A stretch of DNA of 64,000 nt from assembly GCF_024623725.1 (NCBI RefSeq), contig NZ_JANKHG010000014.1, positions 328,243 to 392,242 on the forward strand, written 5' to 3'. The notes under the pieces are model-generated. The model worked only from the letters and a program-made list of their open reading frames with translations. It ran no database searches and was not told the DNA's origin. This stretch comes from Limnobacter parvus (lineage in GTDB: Bacteria > Pseudomonadota > Gammaproteobacteria > Burkholderiales > Burkholderiaceae_B). Shown here piece by piece: positions 9,366 through 17,739 of the stretch; the stretch's first letter is position 1; each line of letters starts with the position of its first letter. The position numbers and the translations under genes were made by a program.

Positions 9366-10127
9366 TTACTGTTTTCTAAAAAAAGCACTTCCTGATTTGT
9401 CAGGCATTAGAACGATGTATACGCCATGTTCCGCACAAAACTCGTCAATGGCTTGCTTGGAACCAGGCCAATAATGGCTGGAATAATCGTGCAAAAAGAA
9501 AATTCCTCCCTTGGGCATTCTTGGATAGAAAAACGCCAAACCAGCTTTCATCGGTTCATACAAATCACAATCCAGACTAACTGCGGAATAAGTTCTTTCG
9601 GCATGTTCAGGCTGTAAACTTTCCGGAAAATAGCCTTGAACAATGTGGCTACAGTCCACGTGGCCAACAATGCTCCTTACCAATTCAACACTGGTATTCT
9701 GGAATGCACCTTCAACATGCTTTTGGTCAACACCTTTCAAATCGTTGGCGTTAAAACCTTCGAATGTATCAAACAAAAATACCTGTCGGCCTTGTTGTTT
9801 TGCGTAATGCGCCAGCACCGCTGCGGTGTTGCCCCGCCACACGCCCAGCTCTGCAAAATCACCTTGCACCCCCTGTTCCTCAAGCTGCTTCAAGTTCAGC
9901 ATTAAACTCCAGAGTCGAGAAATATCGCCCCCGTTGTTCTTTTGATTTTCAGCGGTGAATTTCTGCGAAAGTTGCTCGAATTCCGAGTGTTGGTCGAAAT
10001 GAACTTTCGAGTCAGGCTGATATTGAATGAATATATTTCGGTAATTGCTAAAGCCAAACTTGATGAATGCAAACTGAATTTGACGCAGAATTTTTTGAAT
10101 TCGACTGCGTAGGGTTTTCTTTGGCAT
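9366..10127 (-). CDS. TylF/MycF-type O-methyltransferase
   Basis: Metal-dependent sugar O-methyltransferase family (TylF, PF05711). Visible motifs are GDFAELGVWRGNTAAVLA (SAM motif I), FLFDTFEGF, SLDCDLYEPMKAGLAFFYP and GGIFFLHDYSSHYWPGSKQA, with the acidic metal-binding residues. Open reading continues upstream to 10226, but that extension is made of the porin terminator hairpin, so I start at the ATG at 10127 (MPKKTLRS, 253 aa). No strong ribosome-binding site is visible. Such enzymes often methylate hydroxyls of surface glycans. Confidence 0.8.
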   Translation of the reverse strand: MPKKTLRSRIQKILRQIQFAFIKFGFSNYRNIFIQYQPDSKVHFDQHSEFEQLSQKFTAENQKNNGGDISRLWSLMLNLKQLEEQGVQGDFAELGVWRGNTAAVLAHYAKQQGRQVFLFDTFEGFNANDLKGVDQKHVEGAFQNTSVELVRSIVGHVDCSHIVQGYFPESLQPEHAERTYSAVSLDCDLYEPMKAGLAFFYPRMPKGGIFFLHDYSSHYWPGSKQAIDEFCAEHGVYIVLMPDKSGSAFFRKQ

Positions 10128-10186
10128 GAATAATAAGACTAATAAAAGATGGTAGGCAGGTTGAAGAATAACTTGCCGAAATAGAA

Positions 10187-10208
10187 AAAGCCACCCGAAG
10201 GTGGCTTT
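10187..10208 (-). terminator. Rho-independent terminator of the porin gene
   Basis: A perfect 9-bp stem AAAGCCACC / GGTGGCTTT closes a tetraloop that reads TTCG on the minus strand and is followed there by TTCTAT. It lies 40 bp past the porin stop at 10249, the expected place. Confidence 0.8.
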
Positions 10209-10248
10209 CTCAAACTTTTCATTCAAACCAGGCTAGCCTGGCGCTGAA

Positions 10249-11316
10249 TTAGAAGTTGTGACGGATACCAGCGATGATGGCGTCACGTTCGTTTTGCGCA
10301 ACTGTGCTGTTGGCTTCCAAACGGTCAAACATCACGTAGGTCATTGTGCGCTTGCTGAAGTCGTATGTGTAGCCCACTTGGAACTGATCACGTTCAACTT
10401 GTTGACCAGCGATTGCTGACAAAGGTGCGTCATCACGTGTGAAGTAGTTACCGATGATGCTTGAATTGGCAGTCAATTTGTACTTGGCAGACAAACCGAG
10501 TTCAGTTTCGTCGTCAAACTGAGCTTGCTGGTATGTGTTTTGAGCCAAAGTACCGCCAACACGCAGGTTGCCGAACTGGTAACCAGCTACAAACTGGATA
10601 CGATCTTCAAAAGCGCCTGCTTCTGCAGCTTGAACTGTGTAGTCGTCACGCTCGTAACCACCACCGATGTCCAAACCACCAATTTTTGTGGTTGCAGCGA
10701 TAGAGAAGTTACGTACACCTTGCTCGCCATTGATCGAAGCGTTTGGTGCAGCGCCTGGGCCTTGCAGCGACAAACGTGAATCAATTTGAACTGTGCCAAC
10801 ATTGATGCTGTGACCAAAGGCGTTGGAAACGCGCTGGTTACCACGCAATGTATCGGCGCGGCTTGATGCGAATTGAGCAGTACCACCATCGTGGTTGATG
10901 TGGTTAATGCCCTTGAAAATCTGATTGTACAGAGGAGCAGAAATTGCGCCGTCCAGACGACCTACAGAGAACTTACCGAAGGTTGGGGTGTCAAGACCTA
11001 CATATGCATTGCGGGCGGTGGCTGAAGCTGTACCAGCTGCGCCGTTAACAGCAAAATCGCCGTCGTCAGAATCGAAACCCTGTTCGTAACCAAAAATGGC
11101 CTTCAAACCGCCACCCAGATCTTCTACACCGCGGATACCGAAGCGTGAAGAAACACCTTCAACGTCAAAGCGCGATGCGCCGCCGTTAACGATGTCGTTG
11201 CTTTGGGAAACAACTGAAGTGTGCACACGGCCGTACAAAGTTACATTTGATGAATCAGCAAATACTGGAGCGGCAAATGCCAGGCCCAGAGCAGCAGCTA
11301 CTAGCTTCTTGTTCAT
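10249..11316 (-). CDS. OmpC-like trimeric porin
   Basis: Burkholderiales-type general porin (porin_4, PF13609), a 16-stranded outer-membrane channel. It has a signal peptide (MNKKLVAAALGLAFAAPVFA, cleaved before DSSNV), the opening strand SNVTLYGRVHTSV, the block SRFGIRGVEDLGGGLKAIF, alternating aromatic beta strands, and a C-terminal Phe (RHNF) that serves as the BAM insertion signal. 355 aa. It is a single-gene unit with its own terminator at 10187-10208 and a long leader with a GCCGC/GCGGC hairpin at 11349-11366. Confidence 0.95.
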   Translation of the reverse strand: MNKKLVAAALGLAFAAPVFADSSNVTLYGRVHTSVVSQSNDIVNGGASRFDVEGVSSRFGIRGVEDLGGGLKAIFGYEQGFDSDDGDFAVNGAAGTASATARNAYVGLDTPTFGKFSVGRLDGAISAPLYNQIFKGINHINHDGGTAQFASSRADTLRGNQRVSNAFGHSINVGTVQIDSRLSLQGPGAAPNASINGEQGVRNFSIAATTKIGGLDIGGGYERDDYTVQAAEAGAFEDRIQFVAGYQFGNLRVGGTLAQNTYQQAQFDDETELGLSAKYKLTANSSIIGNYFTRDDAPLSAIAGQQVERDQFQVGYTYDFSKRTMTYVMFDRLEANSTVAQNERDAIIAGIRHNF

Positions 11317-11348
11317 ATTTCACCCTTATTAGTGTTGGTTGAATCTTT

Positions 11349-11366
11349 GCCGCCATTTCTAGCGGC
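11349..11366 (-). promoter_or_regulatory. Hairpin in the porin 5' leader
   Basis: GCCGC (11349-11353) and GCGGC (11362-11366) form a 5-bp GC stem with an 8-nt loop, 33 bp before the porin ATG. It could stabilise or regulate the leader; porin leaders are frequent targets of small RNAs. The rest of 11317-11566 shows no coding signal. Confidence 0.3.
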
Positions 11367-11566
11367 ACGAGAGACAATGTACACGTGGACCCTAGGGGCA
11401 ACCAACCAAATCATGGTGTGAGAATCGGTAAAGGGCTTTTTTTGTCGCTGACGTGCAACAGGTAAAATCGATTGCCCACATGGTTTTGGACTATCGGAAA
11501 GCCGTTAAAAAAGTCCGCAGAGCCCCTAAAAGCCTTGTGATTCAAAAAACTAGGCAAACAGAAACA

Positions 11567-12436
11567 TCAAATTGCAGATGGCGGCGCTACCCCTGCTTGG
11601 GCGCCGATCTCACTGTTACTTTTACCCAACAAAATACGATCTTGCCGACCCATTTCCTGGCAAATCCGGGTTACCACTTCAGAGTTTGAAATCACTCGAT
11701 CCGCGTAAGCAATCAAGCCCATTGCCTGCGCATAGTCCACTTGAAGCCAGTCTGGATGTTTTTGCACCAGTTGCCGCGCCAACAGGCGGTCGCCATTTGT
11801 AATCACAGCGACTAAAACACTGGCTTGTTGATTTGGAAACGGAATGGTTTGCACATCAAGCTGTGTGTTTGCTGAAAATTCAAGATCACCTTCGGCCGCA
11901 TTGTACAAAACCAAAACCTTGAGATGAGCAGGGTTTATCTTGCGGTGATATTGAGTGGCAAAGGCTAGCGCCTGTGGGCCAGCTTCCAACAAAGGGCGCT
12001 CAGCTGCCAGAAACACAGACAACTCACGTTCGATAAACCGACCACCTACACCCAACATGCGTTGAACATGCTTAAACTGCGTGTGTTCGATTTTTTGGTA
12101 GTTGCTTGATTGACTGGTCGACCCACCCGACAACAAAGACACGCCAAAGCATTCATTCAGTTGCAGCCCGCGCAGCTTTTTAAATTGAGCACGTTTTTCC
12201 AGAAAGTATGAAAGCCGGGACTGGGCAGAACGGCGTGGCTCCAAAGCGCGCAGCGGAATGTAAACTGCCACGCGGTCGTCCATTTCAAAAAGAAAAAGGC
12301 TGCTTCGAGGACCAAACAACACCCAGCCTGCGCCCGGGCGTTCCGCTTGCAGTTCGTTTAATACCGCACGTGCGGCCAACGCGCTTTCGAGCCCCGCCCC
12401 AAACCACAAGCCAACTCGCTGAGTACCCGCCATCAC
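11567..12436 (-). CDS. Putative glycosyltransferase-like protein
   Basis: 289-aa protein coupled to the upstream glycosyltransferase gene: the start GTG at 12436 (or the adjacent ATG at 12433) overlaps that gene's TGA. No catalytic motif is clear. The C-terminal part, YAQAMGLIAYADRVISNSEVVTRICQEMG, has the shape of the sugar-nucleotide-binding end of family 9 heptosyltransferases (where ADxxIxNDSGxxH is usual) but lacks the His, so it may be a diverged member. The N-terminal part has a two-layer alpha/beta look. A role in LPS or other surface glycan synthesis is inferred from context only. Confidence 0.55.
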   Translation of the reverse strand: MMAGTQRVGLWFGAGLESALAARAVLNELQAERPGAGWVLFGPRSSLFLFEMDDRVAVYIPLRALEPRRSAQSRLSYFLEKRAQFKKLRGLQLNECFGVSLLSGGSTSQSSNYQKIEHTQFKHVQRMLGVGGRFIERELSVFLAAERPLLEAGPQALAFATQYHRKINPAHLKVLVLYNAAEGDLEFSANTQLDVQTIPFPNQQASVLVAVITNGDRLLARQLVQKHPDWLQVDYAQAMGLIAYADRVISNSEVVTRICQEMGRQDRILLGKSNSEIGAQAGVAPPSAI

Positions 12437-13566
12437 GAACGGCCCAGGCGTGGTGTTTGAATGGTGCCTACCAAACCATCGATATTGCTTTGCTTGCCAA
12501 ACTTGGCGACTACGGTTTGGCGACCACGGTCAGCCATGTTCCGCGCTTTTTGTGGCTCTGCCAAAGTATCGCTTAAAGCTTTTACCCAGGCGTCGCAGGC
12601 ACCTGGCGCATAGGGTGCAGGGCATACGAACCCGGTTACACCGCTTTGCACTGTTTCAGGCAAACCGCCCACATTGCTGACGATGACGGGTACGCCAAGG
12701 CCCAATGCCTCGATCTGCCGCATGCCAAGGGGCTCGTAGCTGGAAGGCATCACCAGCACATCGGCACGCCTGATTAACGGCGCCACTGGATTCACCAGCC
12801 CAGGCAACACCACATGCTTGGTCAAACCCAAACGGTGTACTTCTGTTTCAATGGTTTGGCGGGTTTCTCCTTCACCTGCAGCCATGTAAAGCAAATTTGG
12901 AAATCGGGGCAGCAGTGCCTTCACCACTTGCAACATAAAACTGTGACCATTCTCAACGCGGAACGAGGCGACATGCGCAACAACAGGACGTTGTTGCAAG
13001 TCGTTCAACTGGCAGTCCAAATCATCGGGCAATTCAAGCGCGGCCAAAGCCACAATATTTTCGAAGTCAACAACCGGGTAAAGCACACCAATTTTGTCGG
13101 GCAGCACCGCTTTGGTTTGAACCAACTGGTCTTTCAGTGCTTGGCTGGCAACAAAGCATTGATCAAATAGATTGTTGTAAGTAAATGCTGTTGCTTGGTT
13201 GGCCAGTCCATCGTGCATTCTAATCAATGTAGGGCGCGGCTTGAGCAAACCCATTTTTGCCAAGGCATGCACGCTGATTGAACATAAATTTGCATCCTTG
13301 TTGCTGTGGCACACAATTGCCACAGGCTTGTGCTGTCGAAGCAAAGCGGCGAATCGCAGCATGCTGGGCGGATGCAAGGCGTTTCGAAACTCCACAAACT
13401 CCACTTTCAACCCCAGTTGGTAAGCATCTTGAGAAATTCGGCTACCCGGCCTGCACAAAATGTAGGGCGTGTATCCTTTGGCCTTCAAACCCACGGCCTG
13501 ATCCAGCAACTGCCGCTTTTGACCGCCGGTATGTCTGGAACTTTCAGAGAAGAAAATACTGGTCAT
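12433..13566 (-). CDS. Family 4 glycosyltransferase
   Basis: GT-B retaining glycosyltransferase (GT4, PF00534/PF13439), 377 aa. The N-terminus FFSESSRHTGGQKRQLLDQA contains the GG loop for the acceptor domain. The C-terminal donor domain has VAHVASFRVENGHSFMLQVV, AAGEGETRQTIE, and the E-x7-E block SSYEPLGMRQIEALGLGVPVIVSNVGGLPE. It probably adds a sugar to LPS core or O-chain in the cytoplasm. It starts 126 bp from the divergent waaQ-like gene, with an inverted repeat between them, and is coupled to the downstream gene at 12436. Confidence 0.88.
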   Translation of the reverse strand: MTSIFFSESSRHTGGQKRQLLDQAVGLKAKGYTPYILCRPGSRISQDAYQLGLKVEFVEFRNALHPPSMLRFAALLRQHKPVAIVCHSNKDANLCSISVHALAKMGLLKPRPTLIRMHDGLANQATAFTYNNLFDQCFVASQALKDQLVQTKAVLPDKIGVLYPVVDFENIVALAALELPDDLDCQLNDLQQRPVVAHVASFRVENGHSFMLQVVKALLPRFPNLLYMAAGEGETRQTIETEVHRLGLTKHVVLPGLVNPVAPLIRRADVLVMPSSYEPLGMRQIEALGLGVPVIVSNVGGLPETVQSGVTGFVCPAPYAPGACDAWVKALSDTLAEPQKARNMADRGRQTVVAKFGKQSNIDGLVGTIQTPRLGRS

Positions 13567-13606
13567 TTGTGGTGATGGGCTAAATTGGTAAGCTTGGACC
13601 GTCTAT

Positions 13607-13662
13607 ATTCACGCCCAATAGGTCGCAGTTTAATGTGTACCTGCGCGCACATGGGCGTGAAT
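13607..13662. promoter_or_regulatory. Inverted repeat between divergent glycosyltransferase genes
   Basis: ATTCACGCCCA (13607-13617) is repeated in inverted orientation as TGGGCGTGAAT (13652-13662), with a 34-bp spacer. It lies in the 126-bp gap between genes starting at 13566 (-) and 13693 (+), so it is placed to act as an operator for both or as a cruciform. No known regulator consensus is recognised. Confidence 0.5.
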
Positions 13663-13692
13663 TCACTCTAAACCACAACTGGCTGGAACACC

Positions 13693-14754
13693 TTGAAAAA
13701 AATTCTGGTGATCAAACTGAGGCACCACGGCGATGTGCTGTTGACCACAGCGCTTTACCAAGCGCTGTATGACCAATTCCCTGGAGTGCAGGTGGACACC
13801 CTGATTTACAAGGAAACGACGCCCCTGTTACAGAACAATCCACACCTGAACCGGGTGCTGTGCATTGACCGGAAACTGAAAGGCTTCGCTCGCCTGAAAG
13901 CCGAGCTTGGTTTGGTGTTTCAGGTTCGAAACACCAAGTACGACGCAGTGGTACATTTAACTGACCAGTGGGTTGGTGCGCTGCTGGCCGGTTTTTCAAA
14001 AGCACCTGTGCGTGTACAAATGGCTTACGCAAAGCGCGACAAGCCGCTGTGGCATGCCTGTTTCAACCACAGAATTGCACCCCCGCCCCGTGGGCAAGCG
14101 CACGCAGTGGAATTAAACCTGCTGTGCCTTCAAGCCCTTGGCGTGAACCCTCACAGTGTTCGTGGCGAAATGGTGTTGCGCCCCAGCCCGGAAAACCTTG
14201 AATTGGCTGACCGCCTGCTGAACGAGCATGGCGTGAATGGCCCGTTCGTACTAATACACCCAGCCGCCCGCTGGCCGTTTAAATGCTGGGAAGACGAGAA
14301 GTTTGCGGACGTTGTCGTACACTTGTTAAACAAGGGTTTGCATGTGGTTTTAACCTGCAGCCCCGACCCGGTTGAAGTGGCCATGACTGCGGAAATTGAA
14401 CACCTTGCGCGGGCCAAGTTTGGCGATGATGGCTCCAGCAAGCTGGTGAATGTGGGCGGGAAAATGAGTCTGCCCTTGCTGGCAGCCTTTTTGAGGCTAA
14501 GCAAATTTTATGTAGGCGTTGATTCAGCCCCCATGCACATGGCGGCTGCGTTGAATGTGCCTCAGGTGGCCTTGTTTGGGCCTTCTTGGGTACAGGAATG
14601 GCGACCTTGGTCTGACAGGGCCACCGTAATTTATGCGGGCGATTTTGGACCGCTTCCCCACCCCGACAGCATTGACACCGATAACACCACGCGTTTGCTG
14701 AAGGCCATTCCTACAGACGTGGTGATCCAGGCCGTCGACCGTTTGCAATCATGA
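13693..14754 (+). CDS. Family 9 glycosyltransferase (heptosyltransferase III-like)
   Basis: GT9 protein (ADP-heptose:LPS heptosyltransferase family, WaaQ/RfaQ-like), 353 aa. N-terminal ILVIKLRHHGDVLLTTALYQAL holds the G/D loop. The C-terminal nucleotide-sugar site has VLIHPAARWPFKCWEDEKF and FYVGVDSAPMHMAAALNVPQVALFGPS, with the D-S-x-P-M-H motif. The start is TTG at 13693, chosen because it gives the normal MKKILVIKL-type N-terminus; no ATG alternative fits. It acts at the cytoplasmic face of the inner membrane on LPS inner core. Confidence 0.88.
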   Translation: MKKILVIKLRHHGDVLLTTALYQALYDQFPGVQVDTLIYKETTPLLQNNPHLNRVLCIDRKLKGFARLKAELGLVFQVRNTKYDAVVHLTDQWVGALLAGFSKAPVRVQMAYAKRDKPLWHACFNHRIAPPPRGQAHAVELNLLCLQALGVNPHSVRGEMVLRPSPENLELADRLLNEHGVNGPFVLIHPAARWPFKCWEDEKFADVVVHLLNKGLHVVLTCSPDPVEVAMTAEIEHLARAKFGDDGSSKLVNVGGKMSLPLLAAFLRLSKFYVGVDSAPMHMAAALNVPQVALFGPSWVQEWRPWSDRATVIYAGDFGPLPHPDSIDTDNTTRLLKAIPTDVVIQAVDRLQS

Positions 14755-14764
14755 CGAACTGAAT

Positions 14765-15706
14765 TCAAGCGCTGGGTTTTATCCAGCTTAAATCCGCTGT
14801 GCGAGCCAAATCCACACCAGACCAGCCATCGTCCAACATTTCCACGTGGCCCCCGTTTCTGGATGCGTCGATTCTCCAAACCTTAAAACGCTTGCCATAC
14901 AAATCCAGGCGAGCGAATTTCGGCTCTGCAGACGTACAACCCGGAACAGGAACTATCGCAGTAGTCGGCTTTCCCAACACATTGGCAGCCCAGTGCGAGT
15001 AACCTGAAAACGGTGTGGCCAACAGGGTTGGACAGCATGCCAAGGCGAACAAATCAGCGACAGGATTGACTCGAGACGCATGATCCGTGCCTTTGTATTT
15101 GTACGGCGACTGTAAATCGAGTTGAAATACATCGAACTCGTCAAACAGCCTTGCCAATGTATTTGCACTGCCATTGTGAGCCAGAAAGAAAATTGCGTTT
15201 GGTTGGATCTCGCGCGCTTTGTGCATGGCTTCGTAATACCACCACACGGGTACTGCCGGGTACTGGGTGTTGATGCTATAAACCGCATCCTCAACCAGCT
15301 GGTAATCACCCTGCCGCACATGCACGCCAATCACTGGGCGATGGCTGTGTTTTTCAAACGCGCTGACAATGCCATCTACAACAAACGTGGCGGCCTTAAC
15401 GCGCGCAGCAACCTCAAGATAAACTTGATCCAGATACTCTGAAGGGCCATCCAGTGACCGACAAATAACATTTTCTTTGGACAGTTCGCGAAATTCCGAG
15501 AGCGAGCAATCCCGCAAACGCCTTGCACCCAGTTTATGCCATGGTTTTATTTTGGCCTGCCGAGTGCCTTCGACGCTGAAAGAGTCCAGCTCACTCCAAT
15601 CCAGTATTATTTCGTGACCATATTGCTTCTGAATGGCGAAAGCCAAAGGCAAAGCCTCGAGGCGGTTGGAAATTCCTACAAATTCGTCAATGTAGACTTT
15701 GGGCAT
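14765..15706 (-). CDS. Putative fucosyltransferase-like glycosyltransferase
   Basis: 313-aa protein. The motif VIGVHVRQGDYQLV near residue 125 matches the H-x-R-x-G-D-Y nucleotide-sugar motif of alpha-1,2 and alpha-1,6 fucosyltransferases (GT11/GT23). A C-terminal block with PTLLATPFSGYSHWAANVLGKP resembles the donor-binding second motif of that fold. The N-terminus MPKVYIDEFVGISNRLEALP also fits, since GxxNxL is frequent there. Acceptor and exact sugar are unknown. It lies downstream of msbA on the same strand after a 177-bp gap. Confidence 0.65.
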   Translation of the reverse strand: MPKVYIDEFVGISNRLEALPLAFAIQKQYGHEIILDWSELDSFSVEGTRQAKIKPWHKLGARRLRDCSLSEFRELSKENVICRSLDGPSEYLDQVYLEVAARVKAATFVVDGIVSAFEKHSHRPVIGVHVRQGDYQLVEDAVYSINTQYPAVPVWWYYEAMHKAREIQPNAIFFLAHNGSANTLARLFDEFDVFQLDLQSPYKYKGTDHASRVNPVADLFALACCPTLLATPFSGYSHWAANVLGKPTTAIVPVPGCTSAEPKFARLDLYGKRFKVWRIDASRNGGHVEMLDDGWSGVDLARTADLSWIKPSA

Positions 15707-15883
15707 AATTATTTGTTCAGGAATAAAGCAATAGTGGCTATATCAACACGTGTCATTTTCACCAACTTTTGTGGCTGTTCAAGGACGTAAGTTGCTTGTA
15801 TAAAATAATTAATAAGCTGCAGGCATTAAATAAGTTATGCGCTGGCAGCGAACGGGATTCTGTATAAATACGTCAAATCAATA

Positions 15884-17647
15884 TTACTTGGAGTTTTCAG
15901 TATTTTGGTTTTGAATCGAATGAAGATAATGATATTTACCTTGTTTGGTCAACAACTCAGGGTGGGTACCCTGTTCAATCAATTGGCCTTGGTCCAGCAC
16001 AATGATGAAATCGGCTGTGGTTAGGGTCGACAAGCGGTGGGCAATCACCAAGGTGGTTCGCCCATGGCGCAGGCGTTCCATGTCTTCCTGAACTTCACGT
16101 TCAGCTTCGGAATCGAGGGCGGATGTGGCTTCATCCAGTATCAGGATAGGCGCGTTTTTCAGGAATGCCCGGGCAATTGAAATTCGCTGGCGCTGCCCAC
16201 CAGAAAGCCGCAAGCCGTTGTCGCCCAGCATGGTATCCAATCCATGCTCAAGCTTTTCAATAAAGGGCAAAGCATTGGCCATGCGGGCGGCTTCCAGAAT
16301 AGCAGCATCGCTGGCGCCACGCATTTCACCGTAGGCAATGTTGTTGCGTACGCTGTCGTTCAGCAAATGACTTTCCTGAGTAACCACTGCAATTTGCCTG
16401 CGTAGGCACTGCAAGTCCCATTGCTTTAAATCAACACTGTCCAGCTTTACAGTGCCATCTGTGGGGTCCAGAAATCGGGGCAGCAAATTAATCAGGGTTG
16501 ATTTGCCGCCGCCTGAAACGCCAACAATACCCACAGTTTGCCCGGGCTTCACCCACAAATTGATGTTGTTCAGGGTGGCCACTTCTGCGCCAGGAAAAGT
16601 CAGGCTTACGTTGTTGAATTCAATGTAGCCCAAGGCGCGGTCGGTTTTGTGGGTACCGCTGGAATTTTCGATCGGGCGGTCGACCACACGAAACACATTG
16701 TCGGCAGCAGCGAGGCCCTTTTGCAACTGCTGATTAATATTGGTAAGGCGTTTCACTGGGGCGAGCAGCATCATCATCGCGGTCATGAACGATGCAAAAT
16801 CGCCAGCCGTCATGCTGTCGCTTTCAGCCAGAATTCCGGCGAAGTACACCACGGCAGCCACAGCCGCAGCGAGAATCCACTGCACAATTGCCGAGTTGGC
16901 CGCGCTGGTGGCGACCAGTTTCACCCGCGACTTCATGATTTCATCGGCGCTTTTCATGAAGCGCTCGGTTTCAACTTGTTGTGCACCGTAAATCTTGATG
17001 ATTTTCTGGGCACCGATCACTTCTGAAATACTTTGAACCAAATCAGCATGCGAAGTTTGCGCACTGTGCGCGAAACGGTTCAAGCGCTTGGCCGCCACCG
17101 ACACGCCAATAGCGATCAGCGGCAATATGGCAAAACAGATCAGGGTGAGTTGCCAGTTGGTGTACAGCAGTATGGCCATCAAGCCGATGACGATGGCGCC
17201 ATCTCGTATCAACACCGTGATGATGTTGAAACCCGCCTCAGTGACGGCATCCACGTTCGTGGACACTGTAGAAATAATTTTGCCTGCGGGCTGTTCAACA
17301 AAATAAGAATTCGGGAAACGCAAAATACCGGAAAGCATGTCAAAGCGCAGGTCATGGACCACCAAGCCAGCAAGCTTGGCACTGCAATATTCGTTGATGT
17401 AAGTGGCCAGCCCCCGCACCAAGAACAACACAATAATTATTACGGGGAGCCATTTGGCCATCTCCGTGCGCTCACCCGAGAAGTTCTCGTCAATCAGCGG
17501 TTTCATCAAACTGGCGAACAAAGGCTCGGTAACTGCCGCAAACACCAAGGCAACCAGCGAGGTGGCAAAAAGGGGCCAATACCGCAAGCTGTAAGAAAGC
17601 AGGCGTTTGTACAGGCCTTTGGCGGTGTAATCAGTAATTTCTGGCAT
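15884..17647 (-). CDS. msbA: Lipid A flippase MsbA
   Basis: Homodimeric ABC half-transporter that flips lipid A-core across the inner membrane. Six transmembrane helices occupy about residues 15-310. The nucleotide-binding domain has Walker A GVSGGGKST, the signature LSGGQRQR, Walker B ILILDEATSALD and the H-loop VIAHRLST. From the ATG at 17647 (MPEITDYTAKG) the protein is 587 aa, normal for MsbA; an 18-residue upstream extension to 17701 is not expected in the family. It fits the surrounding LPS genes. Confidence 0.92.
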   Translation of the reverse strand: MPEITDYTAKGLYKRLLSYSLRYWPLFATSLVALVFAAVTEPLFASLMKPLIDENFSGERTEMAKWLPVIIIVLFLVRGLATYINEYCSAKLAGLVVHDLRFDMLSGILRFPNSYFVEQPAGKIISTVSTNVDAVTEAGFNIITVLIRDGAIVIGLMAILLYTNWQLTLICFAILPLIAIGVSVAAKRLNRFAHSAQTSHADLVQSISEVIGAQKIIKIYGAQQVETERFMKSADEIMKSRVKLVATSAANSAIVQWILAAAVAAVVYFAGILAESDSMTAGDFASFMTAMMMLLAPVKRLTNINQQLQKGLAAADNVFRVVDRPIENSSGTHKTDRALGYIEFNNVSLTFPGAEVATLNNINLWVKPGQTVGIVGVSGGGKSTLINLLPRFLDPTDGTVKLDSVDLKQWDLQCLRRQIAVVTQESHLLNDSVRNNIAYGEMRGASDAAILEAARMANALPFIEKLEHGLDTMLGDNGLRLSGGQRQRISIARAFLKNAPILILDEATSALDSEAEREVQEDMERLRHGRTTLVIAHRLSTLTTADFIIVLDQGQLIEQGTHPELLTKQGKYHYLHSIQNQNTENSK

Positions 17648-17739
17648 GCAGCTTGAACAGGGCTTGAATGCTCGAAGTTTACACGGGAATGGATAAAGCA
17701 TGAGTTCTCAGCCAATGTGAATGAACCTTCACTCGGCCA

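Noticed and set aside
16538-17656. Two long open frames opposite msbA (162 and 207 residues)
   Set aside because: Antisense to the MsbA domains, with no motifs or initiation signals.
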